Part shown: in pieces, positions 1 through 8,980 of the stretch | Numbering within the stretch: position 1 is the stretch's first letter | Layout of the letters: each line of letters begins with the position of its first letter | Assembly (NCBI RefSeq): GCF_001428805.1 | Contig: NZ_LMIS01000001.1 | Coordinates: forward strand, 988,587 to 1,052,586 | Length of the DNA stretch: 64,000 bases | Reading direction: 5' to 3' | Source: Aeromicrobium sp. Root236 | GTDB taxonomy: Bacteria; Actinomycetota; Actinomycetes; Propionibacteriales; Nocardioidaceae | Program-made: the position numbers and the translations under genes | The notes under the pieces: model-generated | Told to the model about the DNA's origin: nothing | Databases searched by the model: none | What the model saw: the letters and a program-made list of their open reading frames with translations, nothing else

Positions 1-932
1 GCCTCGTCGGCGGCGGCCTCGGCGGCAGGAGCCTCAGTGACCTCGGCGGCGGGCGCCTCGGTCTCGGCAGCGGCGTCCTCGACCGTCACGGCGGTCTCGT
101 CAGGAGCAGCGTCGGCCTTGACGGGCGAGACGGCGCCGGTCTGGGCGGCGTCCTTCTGCTCCAGCAGCTCGCGCTCCCAGTCGGCCAGGGGCTCCTCGGC
201 GCCGAGCTCGGCTCCGGGCTCCTCTTCGCCGGTCTTGCTGCCACCGCGGGCGATGAGGCCCTCGGCGACGGCGTCGGCGATGACGCGGGTCAGCAGGCCG
301 ACCGAGCGGATGGCGTCGTCGTTGCCCGGGATCGGGAAGTCGACGTCATCGGGGTCGCAGTTGGTGTCGAGGATCGCGATGATCGGGATGCCGAGCTTCT
401 TGGCCTCGTCGACCGCGAGGTGCTCCTTCTTGGTGTCGACGATCCACACGGCGGACGGCGTACGGCCCATGTCGCGGATTCCGCCGAGGGTGCGCGACAG
501 CTTCGCGTACTCGCGGCTCATGCCGAGGAGCTCCTTCTTCGTGCGGTTGGATCCCGCGACGTCGTCGAAGTCGATCTCCTCGAGCTCCTTCATGCGCTGA
601 AGGCGCTGGTGCATCGTCTGGAAGTTGGTGAGCATGCCGCCGAGCCAACGCTGGTTGACGAAGGGCATGCCGACGCGCTTGGCCTGCTCCTCGATCGGCT
701 CCTGCGCCTGGCGCTTGGTGCCGACGAACAGGATCGTGCCGCCACGGGCGACGGTGTTCTTGACGAACTCGTAGCCGGCGTCGATGTAGGCGAGCGACTG
801 CTGCAGGTCGATGATGTAGATGCCGTTGCGCTCGGTGAAGATGAATCGCTTCATCTTGGGGTTCCAGCGACGGGTCTGGTGCCCGAAGTGAACGCCGCTC
901 TCGAGCAGCTGGCGCATGGTGACGACGGCCAT
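1..932 (-). CDS. rpsB: 30S ribosomal protein S2 (3' end outside window)
   Basis: Ribosomal protein S2 of the small subunit. The first residues ([20 protein letters not shown]) and the following [12 protein letters not shown] stretch are the family N-terminus. The ATG at 932 is preceded by a strong AAGGAGAT ribosome-binding site. The frame stays open to the window edge (about 310 codons). Beyond the conserved core, the last 70 or so codons encode an Ala/Glu/Pro-rich acidic tail, as in some actinobacterial S2 proteins. The gene after it (normally tsf) lies outside the window. The M23 peptidase gene is divergent upstream, as in many Actinobacteria. Confidence 0.97.
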   Translation of the reverse strand, partial: MAVVTMRQLLESGVHFGHQTRRWNPKMKRFIFTERNGIYIIDLQQSLAYIDAGYEFVKNTVARGGTILFVGTKRQAQEPIEEQAKRVGMPFVNQRWLGGMLTNFQTMHQRLQRMKELEEIDFDDVAGSNRTKKELLGMSREYAKLSRTLGGIRDMGRTPSAVWIVDTKKEHLAVDEAKKLGIPIIAILDTNCDPDDVDFPIPGNDDAIRSVGLLTRVIADAVAEGLIARGGSKTGEEEPGAELGAEEPLADWERELLEQKDAAQTGAVSPVKADAAPDETAVTVEDAAAETEAPAAEVTEAPAAEAAADE

Positions 933-1232
933 GGTCGTATCTCCTTGTGGCACACGTGTGCCGTTCCTGGTTGTCTCACCGCCGGTTGACGGTGACCTGG
1001 CGCCTGCTGCGTACGACCCACTCCCTGCCGGGAGACCAGGATCGCGTCCGTATTCAGCTCTCGCGTCATACGGAAACAGGCGCGCGAATTCCACTTCCGA
1101 AAAAGTGGTTGACCCCAGTCTAGGGCACCGAGGCGTTCGGGAGGAAATCCACAAACGACAGCCTCGTGCCGGTTGTCCCCAGCTGCTGCGACGACCGGTG
1201 CGCCGCGCGCGCCGCCAGTCTTGGCTGGGCAG
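933..1232. other. 300-bp divergent intergenic region, rpsB leader
   Basis: No gene seen. On the minus strand a TAGACT hexamer (1117-1122) is a possible -10 box for rpsB, which would give a leader of roughly 175 nt. Two short inverted repeats lie in this leader: TCACCG/CGGTGA (976-981/990-995) and CCACTT/AAGTGG (1091-1096/1103-1108). They could be part of an S2 autoregulatory leader, but I recognise no known leader class. Confidence 0.35.
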
Positions 1233-2123
1233 ATGTTCCGTCGAATCCCGGTCGTCTCGCTCCTCCTGCTGCTCATCGCATCTCCGCCGGTCCAGGCCGG
1301 GTCGCCCGACCCGTGGACCTGGCCGCTCGACGACCACGCCGTCGGCGAGCGCTTCGACCCCCCGGCGACCGACTACGGCCGAGGGCACCGCGGCGTCGAC
1401 CTGGCCGCGAGCGCCGGCGACGCCGTCCGCGCCGTCGCGGCGGGGCGCGTCGTGTTCGCCGGCCAGGTCGGCGGGATCGGGGTCGTGACGATCGACCACG
1501 GCCGGGAACGGTCGACCTACCAACCCGTCAAGGCGCGGGTCAAGGTCGGCGACGCCGTGCGGCCCGGCCAGGTGATCGGCACCCTGCTCGGAGCCCCGAG
1601 TCACTGCCCCGGCGCCTGCCTGCACCTGGGCCGCCTCGCCGGCGATGACTACCTCGACCCGCTCGAGCTGTTGGGTGGCGGCCGGTTCCGGCTCATCGAC
1701 CCCAAGGGCGAGCCTCCGGCACCTCCGGCCGGCGTCGGTGGCCGAGGTCTGCAACGCCCCGTCGGTGGGCCGATCACCTCGCCGTTCGGCATGCGGGTCC
1801 ATCCGGTCACGGGCGAGCGGAAGCTGCACGACGGCACCGACTTCGGTGTCCCGTGCGGCACACCCGTCCACGCGGCGGCCGCCGGCACGGTCGTCGGCCG
1901 CTCGCACAGCAAGGCGTACGGCAAGCGGGTCGTCATCCGCCACCAGCCCGGCTTCGAGACGTCCTACAACCACCTCAGCCGGCAATCGGTCTCGGTCGGT
2001 GACCGGGTCACCGCCGGTCAGGTCGTCGGACGCTCCGGCAACACCGGCCTGTCGACCGGGTGCCACCTGCACTTCATGGTCGTCAGGTCCGGCAAGCCGG
2101 TGAATCCCCAGGACTACCTCTAG
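1233..2123 (+). CDS. Secreted M23 peptidase with two tandem M23 domains
   Basis: Predicted exported zinc peptidase acting on peptidoglycan. Residues 1-22 form a Sec signal peptide ending VQA-G. The first LytM/M23 domain (about 30-148) has HxxxD (H52, D56), and its HxH motif reads CLH (C129, H131), so the first, catalytic His is a Cys. The second domain (about 172-296) has a complete set: H199/D203, H247 and HLH at 278-280. The proteins usually found next to rpsB resemble the first half, including CLH followed by YLDPL, so the second, intact domain looks like a fusion or duplication. The start was placed at the ATG that begins the signal peptide; no clear ribosome-binding site precedes it. Its TAG overlaps the stop of xerC. 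Confidence 0.85.
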   Translation: MFRRIPVVSLLLLLIASPPVQAGSPDPWTWPLDDHAVGERFDPPATDYGRGHRGVDLAASAGDAVRAVAAGRVVFAGQVGGIGVVTIDHGRERSTYQPVKARVKVGDAVRPGQVIGTLLGAPSHCPGACLHLGRLAGDDYLDPLELLGGGRFRLIDPKGEPPAPPAGVGGRGLQRPVGGPITSPFGMRVHPVTGERKLHDGTDFGVPCGTPVHAAAAGTVVGRSHSKAYGKRVVIRHQPGFETSYNHLSRQSVSVGDRVTAGQVVGRSGNTGLSTGCHLHFMVVRSGKPVNPQDYL

Positions 2124-3049
2124 GCCCTCGGGTGGGCGAGCTTGTAGGCCGCCCGAAGGCGTTCGTTGCTGACGTGCGTGTAGATCTGCGTCGTGCCCAG
2201 TGACGCGTGGCCGAGGATCTCCTGCACGCTGCGAAGGTCGGCTCCGCCCTCGAGCAGATGGGTCGCAGCAGTGTGCCGGAGGCCGTGGGGACCGAGGTCG
2301 GGCGCTCCGTCGACCGCAGCGAGGCGTTCGTGCACGATGCGGCGCACAGCGCGCTGGTCGATGCGGCTGCCGCGCATGCCGAGGAAGACCGCTGCGCCGC
2401 TGGCCTCGGCAGCGATCGCGGGGCGGCCGCGCTCGAGCCACAGCTCGATCGCCTCCGACGCCGGCAAGCCATAAGGCACCGCGCGTTCCTTGCGTCCCTT
2501 GCCGAGCACGCGGACGACGCGGCGCCCACGGTCTAGATCGTCGATGTCGAGCCCGACCAGCTCGCCGACGCGGATGCCCGTGGCGTACAGGATCTCGAGG
2601 ATCGCGAGGTCGCGCAGGCCACGCGGCCCGTCGTCGACCAGGGACCGGACCGTGGCGTCGAGCAGGCCACGGACCTCGACCTCACTGAGCGCGACCGGCA
2701 GCTCGCGATGGGCCTTGGGGCTCGCCAGCAATGCCCCGGCATCCGCGGGCGCCCGGCCCGTCCGGGCGAGCCAGAGCGTGAACACTCGCGCCGAGGTCGC
2801 CCGGCGAGCGATCGTCGTGCGGGCCCGGCCGAGCGTCTGCAGGTTGGCGAGCCAGCTGCGCAGCGTGCGGATCGACAGGTTCGCCGGGTCATGGACGCCG
2901 AGCCGCTCAGCGTGCACGGCGAGGCTCTCCAGGTCGGTGAGATAGGCCCGCACCGAATGGGCCGAGAGATCGCGCTCGGCCTTCAGGTGCTGCTCATAGG
3001 CGGCCAGGACCGCCGACCAGGCCTCGCCCGGTCCCTCTGACTCCGTCAT
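2120..3049 (-). CDS. xerC: Tyrosine recombinase XerC
   Basis: Site-specific recombinase of 309 aa that resolves chromosome dimers at dif with its partner XerD. An N-terminal SAM-like core-binding domain (about 10-95) precedes the catalytic domain. Catalytic residues are visible: R160 (ATGIRVGE), K184, H255 and R258 (HGLRH), H281 and nucleophile Y290 (QIYTHVS). The position between dprA and the M23/rpsB pair is the usual chromosomal one, so this is a housekeeping recombinase and not a mobile-element integrase. Convergent with the M23 gene; the two stop codons overlap in CTAG. Confidence 0.93.
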   Translation of the reverse strand: MTESEGPGEAWSAVLAAYEQHLKAERDLSAHSVRAYLTDLESLAVHAERLGVHDPANLSIRTLRSWLANLQTLGRARTTIARRATSARVFTLWLARTGRAPADAGALLASPKAHRELPVALSEVEVRGLLDATVRSLVDDGPRGLRDLAILEILYATGIRVGELVGLDIDDLDRGRRVVRVLGKGRKERAVPYGLPASEAIELWLERGRPAIAAEASGAAVFLGMRGSRIDQRAVRRIVHERLAAVDGAPDLGPHGLRHTAATHLLEGGADLRSVQEILGHASLGTTQIYTHVSNERLRAAYKLAHPRA

Positions 3050-3076
3050 CCCGTCCAGTGTCGGTCGTGCGGTCGC

Positions 3077-4216
3077 TCAGCCCACGTCGGCGCGCCGTGC
3101 CAGCATCCACTCCGTCCCGGCGCGGATCGCGAGATCGCGCCGCTCGAGGAGGTCGAGTGCCGCGCGTACCTCGCGCGTGCTGAGCCGCACGGCAGAGGCG
3201 ATCTCCGCGACCGTGCGAGGCGTCGACCACTCGAGGCCGTCGAGGGTCGACCGGGCGGCGGGCGGGAGTCGGTCGAACTCCGTGAGCGGCAGCGACGGTG
3301 GCTCCTCGGTGGCTGCGCCCAGTCCGGACAGCTCGGCCACGATCTCGCGCCCGGTCGTCACGACGACTGCCTTGCCCGCGCGGATGGCCGCGTGCACCCC
3401 GGCCGACAACTGCGACGTCACCGGTCCGGGGAGGGCCATCGTGGCGCGGCCGAGCTGGTCGGCCCAGTTGAGGGTGTTGAGCGAGCCACTCCGCTCGCGC
3501 GCCTCGACGACGACCGTGCCTTGAGTCAGCGCCGCGATCAGCCGGTTGCGCGACAGGAAGCGATTCTTGATCGGCTTCTCCCCCGGTGCCTGCTCGCTGA
3601 TGACGACGCCGACCTCCGCGATCCGGGCGATGAGCGCCGCGTGGGACTTGGGGTAGTCGAGGTCGGCACCGCACGCCAGCACTCCGGCCGTCGGGGCGTC
3701 CATCAGGAACGCACCACGATGCGCACAGCCATCGATGCCGAACGCCGCGCCACTGATCACCGTCCAGCCTGCGTCGGCGCAGTCCGCAGCCAGGTCCGAG
3801 GCGCACTCGGCGCCGTACGTCGTGCACTCCCGCGCGCCGACGATGGCGACGCTCTTCTCGGCCATCTCGCCCAGATCTCCGACGCCGCGAAGCCAGAGCC
3901 CGACGGGCGCACCCGTCGCCCCCTGCACCGGCTCGACATGGTCGAGATCCGACAGAGCGTCGGGCCATTCCTGGTCTCCTGGAGTCACCCAGCGCAGGCC
4001 GGCTGCCTTGGCCCGCGCGGCGACGGCCCCGGCCGTGCGGTCGAGCGTGCGACCTCGCTCGACCCAGGCCTCCGGAATCCGTGCCTCCGTCAATCGATGG
4101 CGTCCGAGGATCGCCGCAAGGATCTCAGCAGGCTCGTGCGTGAGGAGCAGGTTGCGCAGGCGAGGGTCGCCGGGCTCGGCCACGAGGCTCAGGCCGAGCC
4201 GGTCCTGCCGCGTCAC
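3077..4216 (-). CDS. dprA: DNA-processing protein DprA
   Basis: DprA/Smf family, 379 aa. It binds incoming single-stranded DNA and loads RecA during transformation; in most Actinobacteria its role is unproven. The Rossmann-like core starts near residue 122 (SVAIVGARECTTYG) and continues with the family motif around GAAFGIDGCAH. A C-terminal winged-helix domain (about 310-375) follows. The start is GTG at 4216. The preceding comM stop overlaps it in GTGA, so the two are translationally coupled. Part of the yraN-comM-dprA operon. Confidence 0.92.
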   Translation of the reverse strand: MTRQDRLGLSLVAEPGDPRLRNLLLTHEPAEILAAILGRHRLTEARIPEAWVERGRTLDRTAGAVAARAKAAGLRWVTPGDQEWPDALSDLDHVEPVQGATGAPVGLWLRGVGDLGEMAEKSVAIVGARECTTYGAECASDLAADCADAGWTVISGAAFGIDGCAHRGAFLMDAPTAGVLACGADLDYPKSHAALIARIAEVGVVISEQAPGEKPIKNRFLSRNRLIAALTQGTVVVEARERSGSLNTLNWADQLGRATMALPGPVTSQLSAGVHAAIRAGKAVVVTTGREIVAELSGLGAATEEPPSLPLTEFDRLPPAARSTLDGLEWSTPRTVAEIASAVRLSTREVRAALDLLERRDLAIRAGTEWMLARRADVG

Positions 4217-5793
4217 GAGGCCTGCACCATGTCGCGAAGCGCGCTGCCGAGCGGTGTGCCACGCCGCAGGGACAGCGCGGTGTCGACGTCGTCACCGGTC
4301 GGGACCGCGTGGCCGTGCAGGTCCGCCACGCTCCACGACAGGCGCAGGATGCGGTCGGCCGACCGTGCATTGAGCTTGTTGCTGCGCAGCTGCTGGTCGA
4401 CGAGCACTCGCCCCTGGTCGCTGACCGGCCAGTGCTTGCGCAGCTCGACACCGGGCACCTCGCTGTTGAGCCGCCACGACGTCTCACGCAGCCGGTGCGC
4501 CTGGCGTTCGCGCGCCTCCGTGACGGTGCTCGCGAGCTCGGCCGTCGACCGGCCGCCACTCAGGGCGTTGGCCAGCTCGGGTCGCGACAACGCCGACAAC
4601 GAGCGGTGGATGTCGATGCGGTCCCGGATCGGGCCCGAGAGCCGATCGGAGTAGCGGCGACGCATCAACGGCGTGCACCGGCACTGGTCGCTGACCGCGG
4701 AGCTCAGGCCGCACGGACAGGGGTTGGCAGCGAGGACGAGCTGGAATCGTGCCGGGTAGGCAGCGGTCTGGGCCGCCCGGGACACCACGACATGACCGCT
4801 CTCGAGCGGCTGGCGCAACGCCTCGAGGACGTTGCTGGCGAACTCTGGCGCCTCATCGAGGAAGAGCACACCGTGGTGGGCCAGCGACAACGCTCCCGGC
4901 CGGATCGCCTTGCTGCCGCCACCCACGATCGACACGGCACTCGCGGTGTGGTGCGGGTCGAGGAACGGTGGACGGGTCAGGAGTGGGGCGTCACTGGGCA
5001 GCACCCCCGCGACCGAGTGCACCGCGCTCACTGCGAGCGACTGCTCGTGTGTCAGGTCAGGCAGGAGTCCGGGCAGCCGTTGAGCCAGCATGGTCTTGCC
5101 GATGCCCGGCGGCCCGGTCATGAGCAGGTGGTGCCCACCGGCAGCTGCCACGACGAGCGCCATGCGCGAGTCCTCCTGACCCGCGATGTCCGCCAGGTCG
5201 AGGTGGGCCAGCCGGTCCGCCGAGGTCCACGACATGCCCGGCACCTCGTCGAGCGGCGGCACGGGCGGGTCGTCCGGCTCCTCCCCACCGGTCAAGAGCG
5301 CCACCGTCTGCCGCAACGAGCGCACGCCGATCACCGAGATGCCGCGGACGAGCTCGGCCTCCGGAACGTTGACCTCGGGGACGAAGACCCGGTCGAAGCC
5401 GGCCTCGAGGGCGGCGAGCGTCGCCGGAAGCACCCCGCGTATCGCCCGCAGCCTCCCGTCGAGCGCGAGCTCGCCGAGGAACACGGCGCCGGCGAGCCGC
5501 TCGGCGGGCACGAGTGCCTTGGCCGCGAACACCGCGAGTGCGATGGCGAGGTCGTAGTGCGATCCGGTCTTGGGCAACGTCGACGGCGCGAGGTTGATCG
5601 TGACGCGCTGGTCGGGCCATGTCGTGCCGGAGTTGGACACCGCCGACCGGCACCGGTCGCGGGCCTCGTTGACCATCGTGTCGGCCAGGCCGACGAGAAC
5701 GGTCGCCGGCAAGCCACCCGAGATGTCGACCTCGACCTCGATCGGCCGTCCCGACAGACCGTCGAGCGTCACCGAGTGCGTCGCGGCGGCCAT
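4213..5793 (-). CDS. comM: YifB/ComM family Mg-chelatase-like AAA ATPase
   Basis: 526-aa ComM-type ATPase. ComM is a hexameric branch-migration helicase in natural transformation of Gram-negatives. Visible parts are the N-terminal ChlI-like domain (about 20-140), Walker A GPPGIGKT, Walker B GVLFLDEAPEF, a cysteine cluster (NPCPCG and QCRC), and a C-terminal region with NARSADRILRLSWSVADL. The start is the ATG at 5793, which shares one base with the yraN stop (TGATG). The frame stays open further upstream, but that part overlaps yraN and is not coding. Confidence 0.93.
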   Translation of the reverse strand: MAAATHSVTLDGLSGRPIEVEVDISGGLPATVLVGLADTMVNEARDRCRSAVSNSGTTWPDQRVTINLAPSTLPKTGSHYDLAIALAVFAAKALVPAERLAGAVFLGELALDGRLRAIRGVLPATLAALEAGFDRVFVPEVNVPEAELVRGISVIGVRSLRQTVALLTGGEEPDDPPVPPLDEVPGMSWTSADRLAHLDLADIAGQEDSRMALVVAAAGGHHLLMTGPPGIGKTMLAQRLPGLLPDLTHEQSLAVSAVHSVAGVLPSDAPLLTRPPFLDPHHTASAVSIVGGGSKAIRPGALSLAHHGVLFLDEAPEFASNVLEALRQPLESGHVVVSRAAQTAAYPARFQLVLAANPCPCGLSSAVSDQCRCTPLMRRRYSDRLSGPIRDRIDIHRSLSALSRPELANALSGGRSTAELASTVTEARERQAHRLRETSWRLNSEVPGVELRKHWPVSDQGRVLVDQQLRSNKLNARSADRILRLSWSVADLHGHAVPTGDDVDTALSLRRGTPLGSALRDMVQAS

Positions 5794-6155
5794 CAGGCGA
5801 CCCCGGCGATGCGATCGACGACCGGAGCACCGCGAGGCGGCACGACGACCGAGACGATGTCGATGCGCAGGCTCGGCGGCTGCACGTCGTGCACCTCGAG
5901 CCAATGCATCGCCAACCGGCGCAGCCTGGTCGCCTTGTGCCCCGTGATCGCCTCGAACGGCCCACCGTGATGGTTGCTCGTCCTGGTCTTGACCTCGCAG
6001 ATCACGAGCGTGGACCCGTCTCGGGCGACGATGTCGATCTCGCCGAACTTGCAAGTCCAGTTGCGAGCCAGCACGACCATCCCGAGTGCCTCGAGATGTT
6101 CGGCGGCGATCCGCTCGCCGTAGCTGCCCAAGGCCTTGTTGCGCGCGTACGTCAT
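5793..6155 (-). CDS. YraN family (UPF0102) putative endonuclease
   Basis: 120-aa member of the UPF0102/YraN family, which has a restriction-endonuclease-like fold. The core reads G-x-YGERIAAEHL, then FGEIDIVARDG and VICEVKTR, giving the E-x-D and E-V-K residues of a PD-(D/E)XK nuclease. The function is unknown, but it is almost always linked to comM, dprA and rnhB, as here. The ATG at 6155 fits the family start; a longer frame upstream lacks similarity to the family. Confidence 0.9.
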   Translation of the reverse strand: MTYARNKALGSYGERIAAEHLEALGMVVLARNWTCKFGEIDIVARDGSTLVICEVKTRTSNHHGGPFEAITGHKATRLRRLAMHWLEVHDVQPPSLRIDIVSVVVPPRGAPVVDRIAGVA

Positions 6156-6279
6156 CACGCCAGCCTCGGGCGCCGGGTAGATGCGGTGCCAGGCACCGAG
6201 GCCGGGCTGTGGACCGGTGACCGGGCCGCCGAGCCCTGTGGATGCTCGGACGAGGACGGCGTCCGGCACACTGGGGTTC

Positions 6280-6903
6280 ATGGGGGGTTCTTCGAGGCGT
6301 GGGCGGTGCGCCGCTGCAGGGGCGTTGCTCGCGATGCTGCTGACCGCCGCGTGCACGGTGACCTTCAACGGCCGTCATGACGCTGGCAGGACACCTCACC
6401 CCACGGCGCCGACGGACGCCAACGGGGTCGAGGTGTGGGACCTCCGCACCCCGCCGTCGGCAGCCGATGTCGGCATGCGCGCCGACGAGAAATCCGTGGT
6501 GTACGAGACCGACGAGCCCCGACGCGTCCGCTTCCTGCTCCCCGAGGGCAAGGAGCTGAAGACCAAGATCTACCTGCTGATCTTCCAGCGGATCGCGCAC
6601 GAGGATCCCGCGGATCCTACTCGTCCCACGGGCATCGACTTCGACACGAGGGCGATGCCGCTCGACACCGCCGACGGGGTCATGCGCGACGCTCTCACGT
6701 CGTTCGGGCTCGGCACCTCGGCCGTCGACACATGGCGCACGAAGATCGAGGAGCGCCCCAAGAGCGGCGCGGAGGCCGACTTCGACATCGAGGGCGGCGG
6801 CAACACGAAGATCGGCTACCTCTCGATCGGCGTCGGAGGCAACTTCGACCCCGTCGACGGCCACAACTCAGCCCACATCACGTATCACGTCAACCTGTAC
6901 TAG
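6280..6903 (+). CDS. Putative lipoprotein of unknown function
   Basis: 207 aa with a lipoprotein signal: a basic start (GGSSRRGR), a hydrophobic stretch and the lipobox LLTAAC (Cys about residue 25). After cleavage it would be anchored to the outer face of the membrane. The mature part has no domain I recognise; it contains a Gly-rich stretch (DFDIEGGGN) and ends YHVNLY, suggesting a beta-rich fold. There is no ribosome-binding site, and a poor -10 (CACACT) ends 7 nt before the ATG, so it may be leaderless. Its stop overlaps that of the convergent TetR gene in CTAG. Confidence 0.75.
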   Translation: MGGSSRRGRCAAAGALLAMLLTAACTVTFNGRHDAGRTPHPTAPTDANGVEVWDLRTPPSAADVGMRADEKSVVYETDEPRRVRFLLPEGKELKTKIYLLIFQRIAHEDPADPTRPTGIDFDTRAMPLDTADGVMRDALTSFGLGTSAVDTWRTKIEERPKSGAEADFDIEGGGNTKIGYLSIGVGGNFDPVDGHNSAHITYHVNLY

Positions 6904-7511
6904 GAGCGATCGCCGAGAGCCGCCTCGAGCATCGACTGCGCCGACCATCGCATGAGCTCGACCGCCGCCTCGCGCGACAATCCACCGATGTCGGTGAGCC
7001 ACACGAGGGCCTCGATCCCGGTGGCGCTGCGGATCGCCAGCACCAGCCGGTGCAGCTCGTCCTCCGACAGCTGATCGCGTACGGGCTCCAGCGCCTCGGT
7101 GATCCAGCCGATCGCCCGGCCCTGCCGTAGGGGCTGGCCCCCCCGATCGGCAGGGTCGTCCTCCAAGGACAGCCGCAGCATGGTCCGTTGCTGCGCCTCG
7201 GTCTCGAGGATCATGCCGGTGAACCTCCGGACGACGGCGTCGAGCCGGGCCGCCGGATCCGACGGCGGATCGTCACCGAGCATCGATGTCGCACCGGTCT
7301 CGGGATGTGCCGCCGCGAGCAGACTGCGCTGGTTGGGGAAGTAGCGATACGCGGTGGTGCGTGAGATCGCCGCCGCATCAGCCGCCTCCGCCACGGTGGG
7401 CGCCAGGCCCTGGGCCACCAAGTCGCGCGCCGCGGCCACCAGCGCGCTGCGCGTACGACTCTTCTGCTCGACGCGCCCGCTGTCCTCGTAAGCTGTTGAC
7501 ATACCCGACAT
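6900..7511 (-). CDS. TetR family transcriptional regulator
   Basis: 203-aa TetR-type repressor. The N-terminal HTH (about 20-65) contains AVAEAADAAAISRTTAYRYFPNQRSLL, shown here only in part: TVAEAADAAAISRTTAYRYF. The C-terminal ligand-binding domain is helical and not diagnostic. A second ATG lies at 7502, so the start is uncertain by three codons. It is divergent from a cupin gene, with overlapping palindromes at 7530-7552 between them, so it probably controls itself and the cupin. Confidence 0.88.
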   Translation of the reverse strand: MSGMSTAYEDSGRVEQKSRTRSALVAAARDLVAQGLAPTVAEAADAAAISRTTAYRYFPNQRSLLAAAHPETGATSMLGDDPPSDPAARLDAVVRRFTGMILETEAQQRTMLRLSLEDDPADRGGQPLRQGRAIGWITEALEPVRDQLSEDELHRLVLAIRSATGIEALVWLTDIGGLSREAAVELMRWSAQSMLEAALGDRS

Positions 7512-7529
7512 GGTACTGCAGTCTCTTTA

Positions 7530-7552
7530 TGGGACTCGTGTCCCACGACACG
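7530..7552. promoter_or_regulatory. Overlapping palindromes, probable TetR operator
   Basis: TGGGAC (7530-7535) pairs with GTCCCA (7540-7545) around a 4-bp spacer. CGTGTC (7537-7542) pairs with GACACG (7547-7552) around another 4-bp spacer. The two share six bases, and the region sits in the only gap between the divergent TetR and cupin genes. Confidence 0.65.
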
Positions 7553-7569
7553 TACCAAGGAGAAGCATC

Positions 7570-8061
7570 ATGAGCGCAACAGTCGTACCCACGTCCGTCG
7601 TCAAGGCTCAGTCCGAGGGCGAGCGGCGGTGGTTCGCCGGCGGCGGCGTCCACACCTGGAAGGTGCGGGCCGAGGACTCCAACGGCGCGTTCCTGATGTT
7701 CGAGGACCGCATGGAGCAGGGCAAGGTCACCCCACTCCACATCCATCCCGAGACCGACGAGACCTTGGTCATCCTCGAGGGCGAGATCCTCGCCCATCTC
7801 GACGGCACGGAGCAACGCGTCTCCGAGGGCGGCATCATGCTCGCCACGCGCGGGCTCCCCCACGCGTTCATGGTCACCTCACCGTTCGCTCGCCTGCTGT
7901 GCGTGCAGACGCCGGGCAACATCGAGTCGTTCTACTGGGACGCCAGCGACCCGATCGCGGACGACGTCGACTCCGGCGAGGTCGACTTCGACCGGATCGC
8001 CGCGTCCGGGCAGCGCAACGGCGGGATCACGATCCTCGGGCCGCCGCCCTTCGCGCACTGA
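7570..8061 (+). CDS. Cupin domain protein
   Basis: 163-aa single-domain cupin. Metal-binding motif 1 is visible as PLHIHPETDETLVILEGEI (H57, H59, E64) and motif 2 has H98 (LPHAF). Such small cupins include quercetin-dioxygenase-like enzymes, but the substrate cannot be read from sequence. The ATG at 7570 has a good AAGGAGA site at 7556-7562, which settles the start. The divergent TetR gene and the palindromes between them suggest repression relieved by a small ligand. Confidence 0.85.
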   Translation: MSATVVPTSVVKAQSEGERRWFAGGGVHTWKVRAEDSNGAFLMFEDRMEQGKVTPLHIHPETDETLVILEGEILAHLDGTEQRVSEGGIMLATRGLPHAFMVTSPFARLLCVQTPGNIESFYWDASDPIADDVDSGEVDFDRIAASGQRNGGITILGPPPFAH

Positions 8062-8080
8062 CAGGGTCGGGCCTCGTTCG

Positions 8081-8086
8081 TACGAT
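8081..8086 (+). promoter_or_regulatory. -10 box of a leaderless gene
   Basis: TACGAT ends 5 nt before the ATG at 8092 and there is no ribosome-binding site, so transcription should begin at or next to the start codon. Confidence 0.6.
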
Positions 8087-8091
8087 GAGGC

Positions 8092-8691
8092 ATGCCCACG
8101 ATCCGCATCGAGGCCGCGACCGCAGCCCCATGGACCGATGTCGAGCACACCCTGACCGGCGGCGGTGACGGAGCCAGCTGCTCGTGCCAATGGTTCATGG
8201 TCCCGCGCAAGGAGTTCGACGCCTGCAGCAGGGACGAGAAGCGCACGCTGCTCCGTCACGAGCTCGAGGACGCCGACGTCTCCCCGGCGCTCATCGCGTA
8301 CGTCGACGGGTCCCCGGCCGCGTGGGTGCGGGTCGGTCCGCGGCCGGCACAGCCTGCGCTGGCCCGCTCGCGCATCGTCAAGGCCGGCGAACAACCGCTC
8401 GACGACGACACCGTCTGGGCCATCACGTGCTTCGTCGTACGCCGGGAGCATCGCGGGCAGGGCCTGGCCAGGCAGCTGACGGCGGCCGCGGTCGATCACG
8501 CGGCAGCCCACGGCGCACGGGTGGTCGAGGGCTATCCGGTCGACACCGACAGGCGCAAGGCCAGCAGCAACGAGCTGTTCCACGGATCCGTCGGCATGTT
8601 CAGCGCGGCAGGGTTCCGCGAGGTGGCGCGGCCGACCGAGACCCGTGCCGTCATGGCGATCGAGGTCAGTCGTCGGCGCCGGGCACCTTGA
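8092..8691 (+). CDS. GNAT family N-acetyltransferase
   Basis: 199 aa. The acetyl-CoA binding motif A is clear: ITCFVVRREHRGQGLARQL (R/Q-x-x-G-x-G/A). The N-terminal half contains a CSCQWFMV stretch typical of a subgroup of stand-alone actinobacterial acetyltransferases. Substrate unknown. The 3' end overlaps the convergent DUF2469 gene by 26 bp. Confidence 0.88.
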   Translation: MPTIRIEAATAAPWTDVEHTLTGGGDGASCSCQWFMVPRKEFDACSRDEKRTLLRHELEDADVSPALIAYVDGSPAAWVRVGPRPAQPALARSRIVKAGEQPLDDDTVWAITCFVVRREHRGQGLARQLTAAAVDHAAAHGARVVEGYPVDTDRRKASSNELFHGSVGMFSAAGFREVARPTETRAVMAIEVSRRRRAP

Positions 8692-8980
8692 AGTCCGAGC
8701 CCTGCAGCTCCTCGACGTTGACGTCCTTGAACGTCAGCACCTTGACGTTCTTGGCGAAGCGCGCCGGGCGGTAGATGTCCCACACCCAGGCGTCGTTCAT
8801 CGAGACCTCGAAGTAGGCGTCCCCGGTCTCGGAGCGCACCTTCACGTCGACCTGGTTGCACAGGTAGAAGCGCCGGTCGGTCTCGACGACGTACTTGAAG
8901 ATGGTGACGACGTCGCGGTACTCCCGGTAGAGCGCGAGCTCCATCTCGGACTCGTACCGCTCGAGATCCTCAGAGCTCAT
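8666..8980 (-). CDS. DUF2469 family protein
   Basis: 104-aa conserved actinobacterial protein of unknown function, recognised by [10 protein letters not shown] at the start and the [17 protein letters not shown] stretch. It is nearly always found just downstream of rnhB, as here, with start and stop overlapping in ATGA. Its C-terminal codons overlap the 3' end of the acetyltransferase gene on the other strand. Confidence 0.92.
   Translation of the reverse strand: MSSEDLERYESEMELALYREYRDVVTIFKYVVETDRRFYLCNQVDVKVRSETGDAYFEVSMNDAWVWDIYRPARFAKNVKVLTFKDVNVEELQGSDFKVPGADD

Noticed and set aside
2120..3049. xerC as integrase of a mobile element
   Set aside because: It is in the conserved dprA-xerC-M23-rpsB context, has XerC length and motifs, and no attachment repeats or other mobile genes are nearby.
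5794..6864. Upstream extension of the comM frame
   Set aside because: The added part overlaps yraN and the divergent lipoprotein gene and lacks similarity to the ComM family. The ATG at 5793 is coupled to the yraN stop.
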